Below the pieces are notes generated by a model. That model did no database searches, was not told the origin of the DNA, and saw only the letters and a program-made list of their open reading frames with translations. 64,000 bases of DNA from Woeseiaceae bacterium (GTDB lineage: Bacteria; Pseudomonadota; Gammaproteobacteria; Steroidobacterales; Woeseiaceae), in assembly GCA_030065985.1 (NCBI GenBank), contig JASJCM010000005.1:1-64000 (forward strand), given 5' to 3'. The position numbers and the translations under genes are program-made. Below, piece after piece: positions 34,481 through 43,443 of this stretch; the first letter of the stretch is position 1, and every line of letters begins with the position of its first letter.

Positions 34481-35140
34481 ATGGCCAGAACTGCGCGAGC
34501 TTCGAAAGGTGGTGTTTGCTACCACGTAGTCAATCGCGGCAATGCGCGCGCCACCGTCTACCACAATGAATCTGACTTTCGCTCGTTTATCCGCCTGATC
34601 GAAGAAGCCAGCGACCGACTCCCGCTACGTGTTCTCGCCTTCTGCCTGATGCCGAATCATTTTCACCTCGTGCTCTGGCCGTTTGAAGACGGCGACTTAA
34701 GTCGCTGGATGCACTGGCTTCTCACCTCGCATGTCCGTCGCTATCACAGAATTCGCGGGACATCCGGTCGCGTCTGGCAAGGGAGGTTCAAGGCGTTTCC
34801 GATTCAGGAGGATCGCCATCTCTTGACTGTGATGCGGTATGTCGAGAGAAACCCTGTCAGGGCGAACCTCGTTCAGCGAGCCTCAGATTGGCGCTGGTCC
34901 AGCATCAGTGGCGGACGAACGCCGGCCTGGAAAGACGCGCTGGCCGACAGCCCTGTTGCAAAGCCGAGTAACTGGGAGCGATTGGTGGATACGCCAATGA
35001 ATGATGACGAGCTCAGGGCGCTGAGGCACTGTAATCGACGGAACGCGCCCTTCGGAGACCACAATTGGGTGCACGAAACAGCCCGAGACCTCGGCCTCGA
35101 ATCCAGTCTGAGACGCGTTGGACGACCGTCTAAACCCTGA
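34481..35140 (+). CDS. REP-associated tyrosine transposase (RAYT)
   Basis: A 219-residue Y1/HUH transposase of the IS200/IS605-related RAYT group. MPNHFHLVLWP contains the HUH metal-binding pair, and YVERNPVRANLV has the catalytic tyrosine. The start at 34481 (MARTARASKGG) is typical; the frame is open from a TTG at 34421 inside the REP, but that would not give the family N-terminus. REP repeats lie 40 nt upstream and 5 nt downstream. RAYTs are usually single-copy and move REP sequences, not themselves. Here it separates the pseudopilin genes from pilM. Confidence 0.92.
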   Translation: MARTARASKGGVCYHVVNRGNARATVYHNESDFRSFIRLIEEASDRLPLRVLAFCLMPNHFHLVLWPFEDGDLSRWMHWLLTSHVRRYHRIRGTSGRVWQGRFKAFPIQEDRHLLTVMRYVERNPVRANLVQRASDWRWSSISGGRTPAWKDALADSPVAKPSNWERLVDTPMNDDELRALRHCNRRNAPFGDHNWVHETARDLGLESSLRRVGRPSKP

Positions 35141-35144
35141 AATA

Positions 35145-35205
35145 GGGACATTCTGCTTTTTTGGTCCTGTGCGCCCAGAAATGCGCCAAAAACCAGAATG
35201 TCCCC
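35145..35205. repeat. REP hairpin downstream of RAYT
   Basis: Inverted arms GGGACATTCTG (35145-35155) and CAGAATGTCCC (35194-35204), with inner pairing of TTTTTTGG against CCAAAAA. It shares ACATTCT, CTTTTTTGGT and AGAAATGC with the 27.9-kb copy, so both belong to one family. Confidence 0.85.
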
Positions 35206-35291
35206 ATTTCAAAAAACCGACGAAATATTAAAGATTTAGCCAGATCTGCCGCTGAAACAGGTGATAGCTATCAATCAACCTGGAGCGCGAT

Positions 35292-36422
35292 TTGGCGACC
35301 TCAGCCTTATCCAAAGTCAGCACTCTGCTGCGGCCAATTGCGGCGCGCAGGAGTATCGGCCCGATCGGTATCGATTTCGGCCTCGAATCCGTGCATCTCG
35401 TGCAGTTCGAGTCGGTCAACGGCGCGTCGCCGACGCTCCGGGCGCGCGCCTCCGTGCCGATCGTCCTGTCCCGCGAAGCGTTGCTTGACGATCCCGCCGA
35501 GCTCCGTGCTGTCCTGCGCAAGGCGCTCTCCAGCGACGCGTTCAAAGGTCGTGAAGCGGTCGTCGCGCTCCCCGTCGGTTTGTTCCGCACGATGTCGATC
35601 AACTATCTCTCCAGCCCGGAGAAGGACGATGGTGCCGCGGTGCTGCGTGTGATGAAGGACCGTCTCGACGGCGACCTTGCCGACTACGTGATCGACTACC
35701 TGCCCGTCAACAGCCGTTCGAAGAACAACGAGCGCCTGGCGCTCGTCGCTGTTAGCGAGCGGGAACCAATCGTTGCGCTCCTCGAGGCCCTGCGTAGAGC
35801 CGGCCTCACGGTCGACGCGCTCGAAATCGGGCCCGTGGCGATCGGCCGTCTTGTCAGCGCGCTGGCTGCCGAGAACGATAGTGGCAATGCGCTGGTCATC
35901 AACGCCGGTCGTGATGCGAGCTACCTGACACTGATATCGGGTGACGATCTCCTGTTCGATCAGCAGATTCGCTTCGGCGAGAACGCTTTGGTTAATCAAC
36001 TCGCGGAAACGCTCGACCTGTCCGGTGAACTTGCCCGCGACCTGATGATGCGGGGCGGCATTCAACCATCGCACGACGCCGTCGCATCAACGATTGACGA
36101 AGCGGGATTGGGCGACACGATCGCCGAGATCCTGAAGCCCGAATTTCTCAGGCTGGTCGACGAGATCAAGCGTGTTTGTCTCTATGCTGCTGCCGAAACG
36201 CGCGGTGGCGCCGTCAACAAAGTCTACCTCCTCGGCAGCCTCGCGCATTGGCCCGGCGCTGACGAACTCCTCGGCAACCTGGCCGACATGCACGTTGAGA
36301 AGATCCAGGATCCGTTGCAGACGTTCCGGACGGATGAAGCCCACTCTGGCGAGGCGGCCCTCTCTCCTGAGCTCGCCGTAGCGACGGGGCTCGCGCTTCG
36401 CGAGAGCGATCATTATGGCTAG
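35292..36422 (+). CDS. pilM: PilM-like actin-fold assembly protein
   Basis: A 376-residue cytosolic protein of the PilM/GspL-cytoplasmic family, with the actin-like start IGPIGIDFGLESVHLVQFES and ALVINAGRDASYLTLI in the second half. It links the assembly ATPase to the PilN inner-membrane protein. The start is TTG at 35292, with ribosome site GGAG 6 nt upstream; the preceding frame has no better choice. It is the first gene after the RAYT and overlaps pilN by 8 nt. Confidence 0.88.
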   Translation: MATSALSKVSTLLRPIAARRSIGPIGIDFGLESVHLVQFESVNGASPTLRARASVPIVLSREALLDDPAELRAVLRKALSSDAFKGREAVVALPVGLFRTMSINYLSSPEKDDGAAVLRVMKDRLDGDLADYVIDYLPVNSRSKNNERLALVAVSEREPIVALLEALRRAGLTVDALEIGPVAIGRLVSALAAENDSGNALVINAGRDASYLTLISGDDLLFDQQIRFGENALVNQLAETLDLSGELARDLMMRGGIQPSHDAVASTIDEAGLGDTIAEILKPEFLRLVDEIKRVCLYAAAETRGGAVNKVYLLGSLAHWPGADELLGNLADMHVEKIQDPLQTFRTDEAHSGEAALSPELAVATGLALRESDHYG

Positions 36423-37071
36423 CATCGATCTCATCCCCAACGACTACCGCACGTGGCTCAGCCAGCGCCGCTTGCTGCGCAACGGCGGCATCGCCGTGGC
36501 CATCGCCGCGCTCGCGGTCTTCGGTGGCGCTACCGCCGTCGGCAATGCCGCAAAGACCGCACAACAAACCGCGGCGGAACTGCGCGTTCGCAATGCGATC
36601 ACGCAGAACCAGCAGCAGGAATTGCAGAGCATGAGGCAGCAGCAGGCCGAGTACGAACGTCAGTGGTCGCTGCTGCGCGGACTGCGGGCAGGTGCTGCCG
36701 TCGAGGACATCTTCCGCATCGTTGATGAATCCCTCGATGGCGACAAACTCTGGTTCGTCGACTGGAGCTTCCGCCGTGCCGGCGTCATTGTCGATGGCCA
36801 GCAGCGCGGCGTCGAAACCGGCTACTTCATCATCGTGGATCCCGAAGACAGTCCCGCCGGCAATCGCGATTACTCCGTCGAGACGCACATGTCGATTCGC
36901 GGCCAGGCACACGACCACCAGGCGCTGTCAGGGTTCGTGCGCGCCTTATTCGAACAGGACCTGATCAAGGACGTCAGCGTGCAGCGCACCTCCCGCACGA
37001 ATCTCGGCGTCCGGCGCATCGTCGATTTCGACATCACCGTTGTTCTCAACAGTTCGTCTACGGAGTCGTAA
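36415..37071 (+). CDS. pilN: PilN-like inner-membrane alignment protein
   Basis: A 218-residue protein that begins with the PilM-binding motif type IDLIPNDYR (INLLPWR in classic PilN), one membrane span (about 23-42), a coiled coil (about 45-85, Gln-rich) and a periplasmic ferredoxin-like domain. It overlaps pilM by 8 nt and pilO by 1 nt. With PilO and PilP it forms the bridge between the inner-membrane platform and the secretin. Confidence 0.85.
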   Translation: MASIDLIPNDYRTWLSQRRLLRNGGIAVAIAALAVFGGATAVGNAAKTAQQTAAELRVRNAITQNQQQELQSMRQQQAEYERQWSLLRGLRAGAAVEDIFRIVDESLDGDKLWFVDWSFRRAGVIVDGQQRGVETGYFIIVDPEDSPAGNRDYSVETHMSIRGQAHDHQALSGFVRALFEQDLIKDVSVQRTSRTNLGVRRIVDFDITVVLNSSSTES

Positions 37072-37628
37072 TGCAGGAAGTACTCCAGAAAATCAGCCTG
37101 CGCGAACTCCGCCTGATACTTGCCGGCCTTGGCGCTGTCCTCGTCGTTGCGCTCGCCGTCAGTCTGCTCGTGCCCGAGATCAAGAAGCTCGTCGCGGCAC
37201 AGAAAGACGTCGATGTGCTTCAGGCCGCATCGCAGGACAGCGCTGAGCTCGAGCAGCACATGCAGGAGCAGGACCGGCAGATCGAAGACCTGCGCTTCCG
37301 GCTGTATGGCGACATGGCGGACCTGCCGCTCAAACAGGTCGAGGCCTACATCATCGGGCGGCTGCAAGAGATCTCGTGGGGAACCCGGGTCGATCTCGTC
37401 AGCGTTGAACCGGTTGCCGGCGAGCGCGTACAGATCTTCCAGGAGATGCTTTTCAACGTCGAACTGGTTGGCCGCTACGACGACCTGTACCGCTGGCTCT
37501 GGGACGTGCGCAACGAACTCGGTTACGTCGTGATCAAGGAATACGGGCTGACGCGCGAGGATGACGATGACGACGATCCGCTGCTGCTCGCCAACCTGAG
37601 CCTCGCGTCTTACAAGGCGGTGCAGTGA
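37071..37628 (+). CDS. pilO: PilO/GspM-like alignment protein
   Basis: A 185-residue protein with an N-terminal membrane span (about 14-37), a coiled coil (about 40-75) and a ferredoxin-like periplasmic domain (QIFQEMLFNVELVGRYDDLY). This is the PilO/GspM plan. An acidic loop (EDDDDDDP) sits near the C-terminus. Its ATG overlaps the pilN stop by 1 nt. Confidence 0.82.
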   Translation: MQEVLQKISLRELRLILAGLGAVLVVALAVSLLVPEIKKLVAAQKDVDVLQAASQDSAELEQHMQEQDRQIEDLRFRLYGDMADLPLKQVEAYIIGRLQEISWGTRVDLVSVEPVAGERVQIFQEMLFNVELVGRYDDLYRWLWDVRNELGYVVIKEYGLTREDDDDDDPLLLANLSLASYKAVQ

Positions 37629-37999
37629 TGAAGCGCCTTACCCTGACACTCGTCTTGCTGCTCGGGACAGCCAATGCTGTCGCCGAACCGCCGCCGCTAA
37701 AGAACAACCCGTTCTCGCGGCCGCCCGCACCGCCGATACGGGAAGCAGTGCGCCCCGAAGGCGACACCAGCACGACACCCTTGATCGTGATCGCGACGAT
37801 GGTTTCGTCGACCACCGCGCTCGCGAACATCGAAGGACAAGTGATGCGCCCCGGCCAGGAAATCAACGGCTATCAGCTGAAGCGCGTGTATGAAGATCGC
37901 GCCGTCTTCGAACGAGACGGTAATGAACTCACGGTTTACGTCAAACCTGAGCGGGAAGAGAACGATGTACGAGCCAGACCAAACCCGAGGCGTCGCTAG
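37628..37999 (+). CDS. PilP/GspC-like periplasmic linker protein
   Basis: A 123-residue exported protein: signal peptide ending VAEP region, a proline-rich linker (NPFSRPPAPP), then a small beta domain (ANIEGQVMRPGQEINGYQLK, then VYEDRAVFERDGNELTVYV). This homology-region fold is shared by GspC, GspB and PilP/MshK, which contact the secretin N-domains. A GTG at 37625 would add one Met. It precedes the secretin start by 1 nt. Confidence 0.72.
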   Translation: MKRLTLTLVLLLGTANAVAEPPPLKNNPFSRPPAPPIREAVRPEGDTSTTPLIVIATMVSSTTALANIEGQVMRPGQEINGYQLKRVYEDRAVFERDGNELTVYVKPEREENDVRARPNPRRR

Positions 38000-38000
38000 T

Positions 38001-39314
38001 ATGTTGCGGCAAGTAATCATTGTCGCCGGCCTCGCGCTGTCGCTCGCGGCTCAGGCGCAGGATATCGAGCGCCGCGTCAGCATGACCATGAAGGATGCCG
38101 ACCTGGCCGATGTCATGGACCTGATCTCGCGCGAGCAACGCGTCAACGTGTTCGTGTCAACCGAATCCACCGAGACCGTCTCGTTCAGTCTCTACGACAT
38201 GACGGTCCCCGATGCCATCCGCGCGATCGCCAATGCCGCGGGCATGGCCGTCGAGTACTACGACGGCAATTATTTCGTCGTGGACCGCGAAGATGCCGGA
38301 AAGTACGCGCCCGATGCGCTGACGCAGGTCAGAACGTTCGAGCTGCAGTACGTGAGTGCCGAAGAGATCGAGTCACTGCTCGATCCGTACCTGTCCGAAT
38401 GGGGCGAGATCACGACCTTCGAGGACCGCAACCTGTTCCTCGTCGAAGATACGCCGGGATTCCTGCGCCGTATCGCATCGCTGAAGCGGCAGATCGACCA
38501 GCCGCCAACGCAGGTACTGATCGAGGCCCGGATTCTCGAGATCACGCTGACGGACGAGGACTCCTACGGCCTCGACTGGAGCAACATGTTCGATGGTGGC
38601 GGCGGCTCGGGCGACTTCGGCACACAGGGACTGGCGAGTCCCGGGTCGTCAGGCTTCTTTTTCAACTTCGCAGACGCGAATTTCACGGCCGCACTCAACG
38701 CGCTTACGTCGCAAGGCCGTGTGCGCACGTTGTCCAGCCCCAAACTCATGGCGACCGAAAATGAAGAAGCTTCAGTCATCGTCGGTGACCGCCGCGGCTA
38801 CTCGGTGGTCACGACGGTCAACCAGGTAACGACCGAGAGTATCGAGTTCCTCGAATCGGGCGTCATCCTGCGCGTCACGCCCAGCGTCGACGACGAAGGC
38901 CAGGTCATGCTCGAGATACACCCCGAGGTCAGCACCGGTCTCATCGACCCGATCACCGGGATTCCGTCGCAGACGACGACCGAGGTCACGACTCGAATGA
39001 TCATTCCCGACGGCGAGACCATCTTTGTCGGCGGACTCATCAAGCATCGCGTCGACGAGAGTAGGTCCGGAGTGCCGGTAGTCAGTCGTATCCCCGGCGT
39101 TGGACGGCTGTTCTCGAAGCGCAACAACACGACGACCAACACCGAGACGATCGTGTTGATCACGCCCACCGTACTTGCCCGCGGCGAATCGATGATCGAC
39201 CAGGACACGCTCGACAAGATTGACGACCTCGAGCAGGACCAGCTGCAGGAAGGTGACGACCTCGACCGCGAGATGGACCTGTTCTTTGGCTCGACGACAA
39301 CATCAATAAAGTAA
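38001..39314 (+). CDS. Outer-membrane secretin (PilQ/GspD/MshL type)
   Basis: A 437-residue secretin. I took the ATG at 38001 because it gives a signal peptide ending AQAQ; upstream in-frame ATGs overlap the previous gene. An STN/N0 domain (MKDADLADVMDLIS, residues about 27-95) and one N1-type domain precede the secretin core, with VLIEARILEITL, GRVRTLSSPKLMATEN and the gate region SGVPVVSRIPGVGRLF. It is short because it has a single N1-like domain, as in MshL/T4P-like secretins. It forms the outer-membrane exit for the pseudopilus. No pilotin gene is recognisable nearby. Confidence 0.92.
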   Translation: MLRQVIIVAGLALSLAAQAQDIERRVSMTMKDADLADVMDLISREQRVNVFVSTESTETVSFSLYDMTVPDAIRAIANAAGMAVEYYDGNYFVVDREDAGKYAPDALTQVRTFELQYVSAEEIESLLDPYLSEWGEITTFEDRNLFLVEDTPGFLRRIASLKRQIDQPPTQVLIEARILEITLTDEDSYGLDWSNMFDGGGGSGDFGTQGLASPGSSGFFFNFADANFTAALNALTSQGRVRTLSSPKLMATENEEASVIVGDRRGYSVVTTVNQVTTESIEFLESGVILRVTPSVDDEGQVMLEIHPEVSTGLIDPITGIPSQTTTEVTTRMIIPDGETIFVGGLIKHRVDESRSGVPVVSRIPGVGRLFSKRNNTTTNTETIVLITPTVLARGESMIDQDTLDKIDDLEQDQLQEGDDLDREMDLFFGSTTTSIK

Positions 39315-39321
39315 GACCCAG

Positions 39322-41481
39322 GTGAACACGCACAGCGAATCTCAGGAGCTAGGCAAGGCGTTCGTGGTGTCACGAGACCAGGACACGTGGCGTCTTGCCC
39401 GCAATGCGCTGCGCGATGCGTCGTATGTGCCGGAGCACCTCCCGCACACCGACGGTATCGACAAGCTCGCTGCTCGTCTGAAGCCGGCGATCGTCGTTCT
39501 CGATGAATCGGCACTCGACGCTGACACCGACGCGCCGACCGCGTGTCGCAGTATCCGTGAACTGCCCGACTGCGAGCATATTCCCGTACTGTTGGTTGCC
39601 GATGGCGAGCGTGACTTCGATGAAGTCTATGCTGTGGACGTAACAAGCGTTGTTACGAAACCACTCGACGACGAGGAATTCGTGGGCACGATCCGCTCAC
39701 TCGTCGACACCGAGCGCACACTGAGCGGCATCCGCGCACTACGACCTGCCGGCGGCACGATGCTCGAAGCCGTACCCGACGCCTTCTTTGTCGTCGGTAA
39801 ATGCGGTGAGGTTCGTCAGTACCTTGGCGGTGCCGCGGACGACTTCATACTTTCACCGATGGGTTTGCAGGGCAGCAACGTCAATGAAGTGTGGCCTGCC
39901 GACACAGCACGACTATTCATTGATGGCGTCCGCCGCGCCATTCGTACACGTGACGGCCACTCACTGAAGCTCGAACTCGAACGCGACGGCGACAAGCGAG
40001 AATACGAGGTCCGTCTGTTGGTGCAGGGGCGTGACCGGGTACTGACCATCTTCCGCGATATCTCGACAACGCCGGTTCAGGACGCGTCGAGCTCACGCGG
40101 TCCTGAAGGTCAGGCAAGTCTAATCGACGACGATGCTTTCCTGTCAACACTTGATGAGGCGGTTGCCGACGCGCGCATGCGCGAGCGCGGCCTTGCCGTA
40201 ATGTGCATCGATATCGACCGTTTCGAGCAGATCAACGAGTCGCTCGGCGAGGCCGTTGGCAACACCGTATTGACGGTCTCCGCGCAGCGCATCCAACGCT
40301 GTCTCCGCATCTACGATCGCCTAGCCCGGGTAGAAGACTCCGACGACGCGAGTCTTACGCGCCTCGGCAATCATGAGTTTGTCCTGATGCTCGGCAACAT
40401 CGAGTCTCGCGATGATATCTCGACGGTTGCCAGCCGTATTAATGAAGCGTTTGACGAACCAATCGCGATCGACGACCACAAACTCAACGTAACGCCGAGC
40501 ATTGGCATCGCGCAGTTTCCGCTCGACGGCTCTGACGCTGCGGGCCTGCTGAAGAACGCGCGCGTCGCTCTCGACGAAGCCAGAACGACTAGCCCACAGG
40601 GACACGAGTTCTACTCGAACACAATGCGCTTCCGCGCGCTCAACCGCTTCGACGTGAAGGACGAGCTGCGCTGGGCGATCGATAACGAGCAGCTTGCGAT
40701 CCACTATCTGCCGCGCATCGACTTGCAGACCGGTCATGTGGCGGGCCTCGAAGCCCTGCTGCGCTGGATCCATCCGCTGCGCGGCAGCGTGCCGCTCGCA
40801 GAGGTCATCCCGCTCGCTGAGGCAACCGGACTGATTTTCGCAATTGGCGAGTGGGTCATTCGCTCCGCGTGCAAGCAGGCGCAAGCCTGGCACGAAGAGT
40901 ACGGCAACGTGCCGCCCGTATCGGTAAACCTGTCGCAACAGGAGTTCACGCGGGACGACCTGCCGCGTCTCGTCGGCAATGCGCTTCGGGACACGGGGCT
41001 ACCGCCCGGAAAACTGGAACTGGAACTCACCGAGTCGATGTTGATGCGCAACCGACAGGCGGACGCCACGATCCGCGAACTCGACAAACTCGGCGTCGGC
41101 ATTGTGCTCGACGACTTCGGTCAGGGTCACTCGTCCGTCGTGCACCTGACAGAGCTACCCATCAAGGCACTAAAGATCGATCGGGCCTTCGTCGAACACA
41201 CCCGCGAGCCGGGTAAGCAGCAGGCGATCTGCGCCGCCGTTATCGCGATGTCGAGGGAGCTCGGTATCTCGGTCATTGCAGAAGGCGTCGAGTCCGAGCT
41301 GCAGGTCGAGTTCCTCAAGGAACGTGGCTGCGATGCCGTGCAGGGCTTCCTGTTTACGGAGCCACTGCCGCCCGAAAACGTGCCCGGTTTCCTCTCAGCC
41401 TGTGCTGAAGTCGCCGACGAAAGTCGCGTCATCGACCTGACGACCGTGCGCCGCAAAATCGCCTCGAAAGCCTTGTCCTGA
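39322..41481 (+). CDS. REC-PAS-GGDEF(degenerate)-EAL protein, likely c-di-GMP phosphodiesterase
   Basis: A 719-residue protein with a GTG start 7 nt after the secretin stop, so it closes the pilus operon. The N-terminal receiver-like domain has VVLDESALDAD and a TKP lysine but lacks a clear acidic pair. A PAS-like region follows (about 150-250). The GGDEF motif reads RLGNHEF, so synthesis is unlikely. The EAL domain is intact: GLEALLRW (about residue 476), VNLSQQEF, ELELTESML, LDDFGQGHSS, LKIDRAFV, AEGVE and VQGFLF. It probably breaks down c-di-GMP, balancing the GGDEF-EAL protein at the other end of the operon. Confidence 0.9.
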   Translation: MNTHSESQELGKAFVVSRDQDTWRLARNALRDASYVPEHLPHTDGIDKLAARLKPAIVVLDESALDADTDAPTACRSIRELPDCEHIPVLLVADGERDFDEVYAVDVTSVVTKPLDDEEFVGTIRSLVDTERTLSGIRALRPAGGTMLEAVPDAFFVVGKCGEVRQYLGGAADDFILSPMGLQGSNVNEVWPADTARLFIDGVRRAIRTRDGHSLKLELERDGDKREYEVRLLVQGRDRVLTIFRDISTTPVQDASSSRGPEGQASLIDDDAFLSTLDEAVADARMRERGLAVMCIDIDRFEQINESLGEAVGNTVLTVSAQRIQRCLRIYDRLARVEDSDDASLTRLGNHEFVLMLGNIESRDDISTVASRINEAFDEPIAIDDHKLNVTPSIGIAQFPLDGSDAAGLLKNARVALDEARTTSPQGHEFYSNTMRFRALNRFDVKDELRWAIDNEQLAIHYLPRIDLQTGHVAGLEALLRWIHPLRGSVPLAEVIPLAEATGLIFAIGEWVIRSACKQAQAWHEEYGNVPPVSVNLSQQEFTRDDLPRLVGNALRDTGLPPGKLELELTESMLMRNRQADATIRELDKLGVGIVLDDFGQGHSSVVHLTELPIKALKIDRAFVEHTREPGKQQAICAAVIAMSRELGISVIAEGVESELQVEFLKERGCDAVQGFLFTEPLPPENVPGFLSACAEVADESRVIDLTTVRRKIASKALS

Positions 41482-41523
41482 GCCAGTCTGCGACGGTTTC
41501 AGCCGAATTTTACACGTTCATTA

Positions 41524-41539
41524 TGTGACGCAGTTCACA
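41524..41539. promoter_or_regulatory. CRP-like palindrome upstream of the subtilase
   Basis: TGTGACGCAGTTCACA matches the CRP/FNR-class consensus TGTGA-N6-TCACA exactly. It ends 97 nt before the subtilase ATG. The same 16 bases recur at 45307. No CRP gene is in the window. Confidence 0.55.
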
Positions 41540-41636
41540 CTCATGAGCCGCCCGCCGGCGCGCTGCACACGACCGAAACGCCCCGTCCTTTGGTGCAATG
41601 TGCTCCATCACGGATCACTGCACAGGAAACACGGAC

Positions 41637-43439
41637 ATGTTTCGCCAACTACTCGTTATCGCTGGACTTACGCTTCTTTCGCTCTCGGCCATTGCCGAGG
41701 AACCCAGCACTGACACGCCCGTCAATGGCGTGAGCTACATCATCCAGGCAAGCTCGATGGACGTCGCTCGCTCGGCAGTCGTTGAGGCTGGTGGTGAGAT
41801 TACTCACGAACTCAAGATCATCAACGCCGTTGGCGCGTTGCTGTCGCCAGGGCAATACAACGAACTGGCCAGCGACACACGCCTTGAGATCCAGCGTGAT
41901 CGCGTTGCGGGTATTTCCTCGACCGCGACGCTCGCGCCGTCGACAAGCCTCTCACGCGAGGAGCCAGCCAGCTCCGCCGGCGGCAAGGGGCCGATCACGT
42001 ACTACGGCAGCCTGACGCGCGCCTCCTACCTGCATAAGAAGGGCATCACGGGTGAAGGCGTAACGGTCGCCGTTGTCGACACGGGCTACCTCGATAACGC
42101 ATCGATCGAGAAGAACCGCGGCGACACGATCCGTGTGCTCGCCAAGTTTGATGCTATCCAGAACCAGTCGTGGAAGATCGACGAAAAAACGATCGAAGAG
42201 AACGAGATCGCCGACGAAGAAGATTTCGCGGTCGGCAATGACGAGAACGGCCATGGCAGTCACGTCATGAGCGTAATCGCCAACAACAAGTATGACGATA
42301 ACGGTAATTACCTCGGTGTGGCCCCGGACGCCAACCTGGTCTCGGTCAAGGCCTTCGACAAGTTCGGCAACGGCACCTATCTCGACGTGATCCGAGGTCT
42401 CGATTGGGTCCTGACGAACAAGACTGAGTACAACATCCGCGTCGTGAATCTGTCGTTCAGCGCAACCCCGCAGTCGCACTACTGGGATGATCCGATTAAC
42501 GAAGCGGTGATGCAGTTGTGGGCGAACGATATCTTTGTCGTGGCCTCGGCTGGCAACAAAGGTCCGGATGCGATGACGATCGGCGTTCCCGGCAACGTTC
42601 CCTACGTCATGACGGTAGGCGCGGTCACCGACAACGGCACACCGAACTACACGGAAGACGATGCGCTTGCGACGTTCTCGTCGGCCGGACCGACGCACGA
42701 AGGCTTCGTCAAGCCTGATGTCGTCGCACCGGGTGGCAGCATCGTCGGCATGATGAAGAACGGCGACCACCAGATCACGATCGACCATCCCGAGTTCATG
42801 TTCAGCTACGGTGACTCAACTGACTACTTCACGATGTCGGGCACCTCGCAGTCAGCTGCCATTGTCTCGGGCATCGCCGCACTCGTCCTCGACGCGCGCC
42901 CGGAGCTCACACCTGATGAGCTCAAGTGCCTGCTGGTTTCATCGGCACGTCCGGCCACCAATTCGAATGGCGACCTGGCCGTGAGCGTCTTTCAGCAGGG
43001 CGCAGGGCTCGTTGACGCGTACAACGCGCTCGTGAAGCGCACGACCGATTGCGCCAACGTCGGGCTCGACATCATCGCGGACCTGGCCGGCACGATGCAC
43101 TTCGGCGGCCGCGCGAACAAGAACACGGACGGCAACTACTACCTCATGGGCCTCGACGGCTACCTCTGGATCGACGGCTACCTCTGGATCGACGGCTACC
43201 TGTGGACGGACGGGCACCTGTGGACCGATGGTTATCTCTGGACGGACGGCTACCTCTGGACCGACGGCAGCATCGGTACGAATGGCTATCTCTGGACCGA
43301 CGGCTACCTCTGGATCGACGGTTACCTCTGGACCGATGGCTACCTCTGGATCGATGGCTATCTCTGGATCGACGGCTACCTGTGGATTGACTCCACCTCC
43401 GAAACGACGAGTGTGAACGAGTGGGTCAACCAGGAGTAA
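41637..43439 (+). CDS. S8 subtilase with C-terminal Trp-rich hexapeptide repeats
   Basis: A 600-residue exported protease; the ATG at 41637 has ribosome site AGGAAAC and a signal peptide ending AIAEE. An inhibitor-I9 propeptide (about 33-90) comes first. The triad is Asp148 (VAVVDTGYLD), His206 (DENGHGSHVM) and Ser404 (MSGTSQSAA), with oxyanion Asn307 (ASAGNKG). After a linker (about 468-506) come 13 tandem hexapeptides of the form [D/N]GYLW[I/T] (507-584), one degenerate (DGSIGT), then a short acidic tail. Trp/Tyr-rich repeats at subtilase ends are seen in other bacteria, but their role is not established; surface display or self-assembly are possible. The next gene starts 4 nt after its stop. 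Confidence 0.9.
   Translation: MFRQLLVIAGLTLLSLSAIAEEPSTDTPVNGVSYIIQASSMDVARSAVVEAGGEITHELKIINAVGALLSPGQYNELASDTRLEIQRDRVAGISSTATLAPSTSLSREEPASSAGGKGPITYYGSLTRASYLHKKGITGEGVTVAVVDTGYLDNASIEKNRGDTIRVLAKFDAIQNQSWKIDEKTIEENEIADEEDFAVGNDENGHGSHVMSVIANNKYDDNGNYLGVAPDANLVSVKAFDKFGNGTYLDVIRGLDWVLTNKTEYNIRVVNLSFSATPQSHYWDDPINEAVMQLWANDIFVVASAGNKGPDAMTIGVPGNVPYVMTVGAVTDNGTPNYTEDDALATFSSAGPTHEGFVKPDVVAPGGSIVGMMKNGDHQITIDHPEFMFSYGDSTDYFTMSGTSQSAAIVSGIAALVLDARPELTPDELKCLLVSSARPATNSNGDLAVSVFQQGAGLVDAYNALVKRTTDCANVGLDIIADLAGTMHFGGRANKNTDGNYYLMGLDGYLWIDGYLWIDGYLWTDGHLWTDGYLWTDGYLWTDGSIGTNGYLWTDGYLWIDGYLWTDGYLWIDGYLWIDGYLWIDSTSETTSVNEWVNQE
43155..43388 (+). repeat. 13 in-frame 18-bp tandem repeats coding DGYLW hexapeptides
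   Basis: Thirteen units of 18 bases with the consensus GACGGCTACCTCTGGATC. Codons vary between units (TAC/TAT, CTC/CTG, ATC/ACC), so this is protein-level selection, not a recent slippage product. Unit 7 (DGSIGT) and His in unit 4 are the only amino-acid breaks. Confidence 0.95.
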
Positions 43440-43443
43440 GTTC

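Noticed and set aside
43155-43388. Possible CRISPR-like or minisatellite array
   Set aside because: Repeats are contiguous 18-mers with no spacers, are in frame in the subtilase, and vary at synonymous sites.
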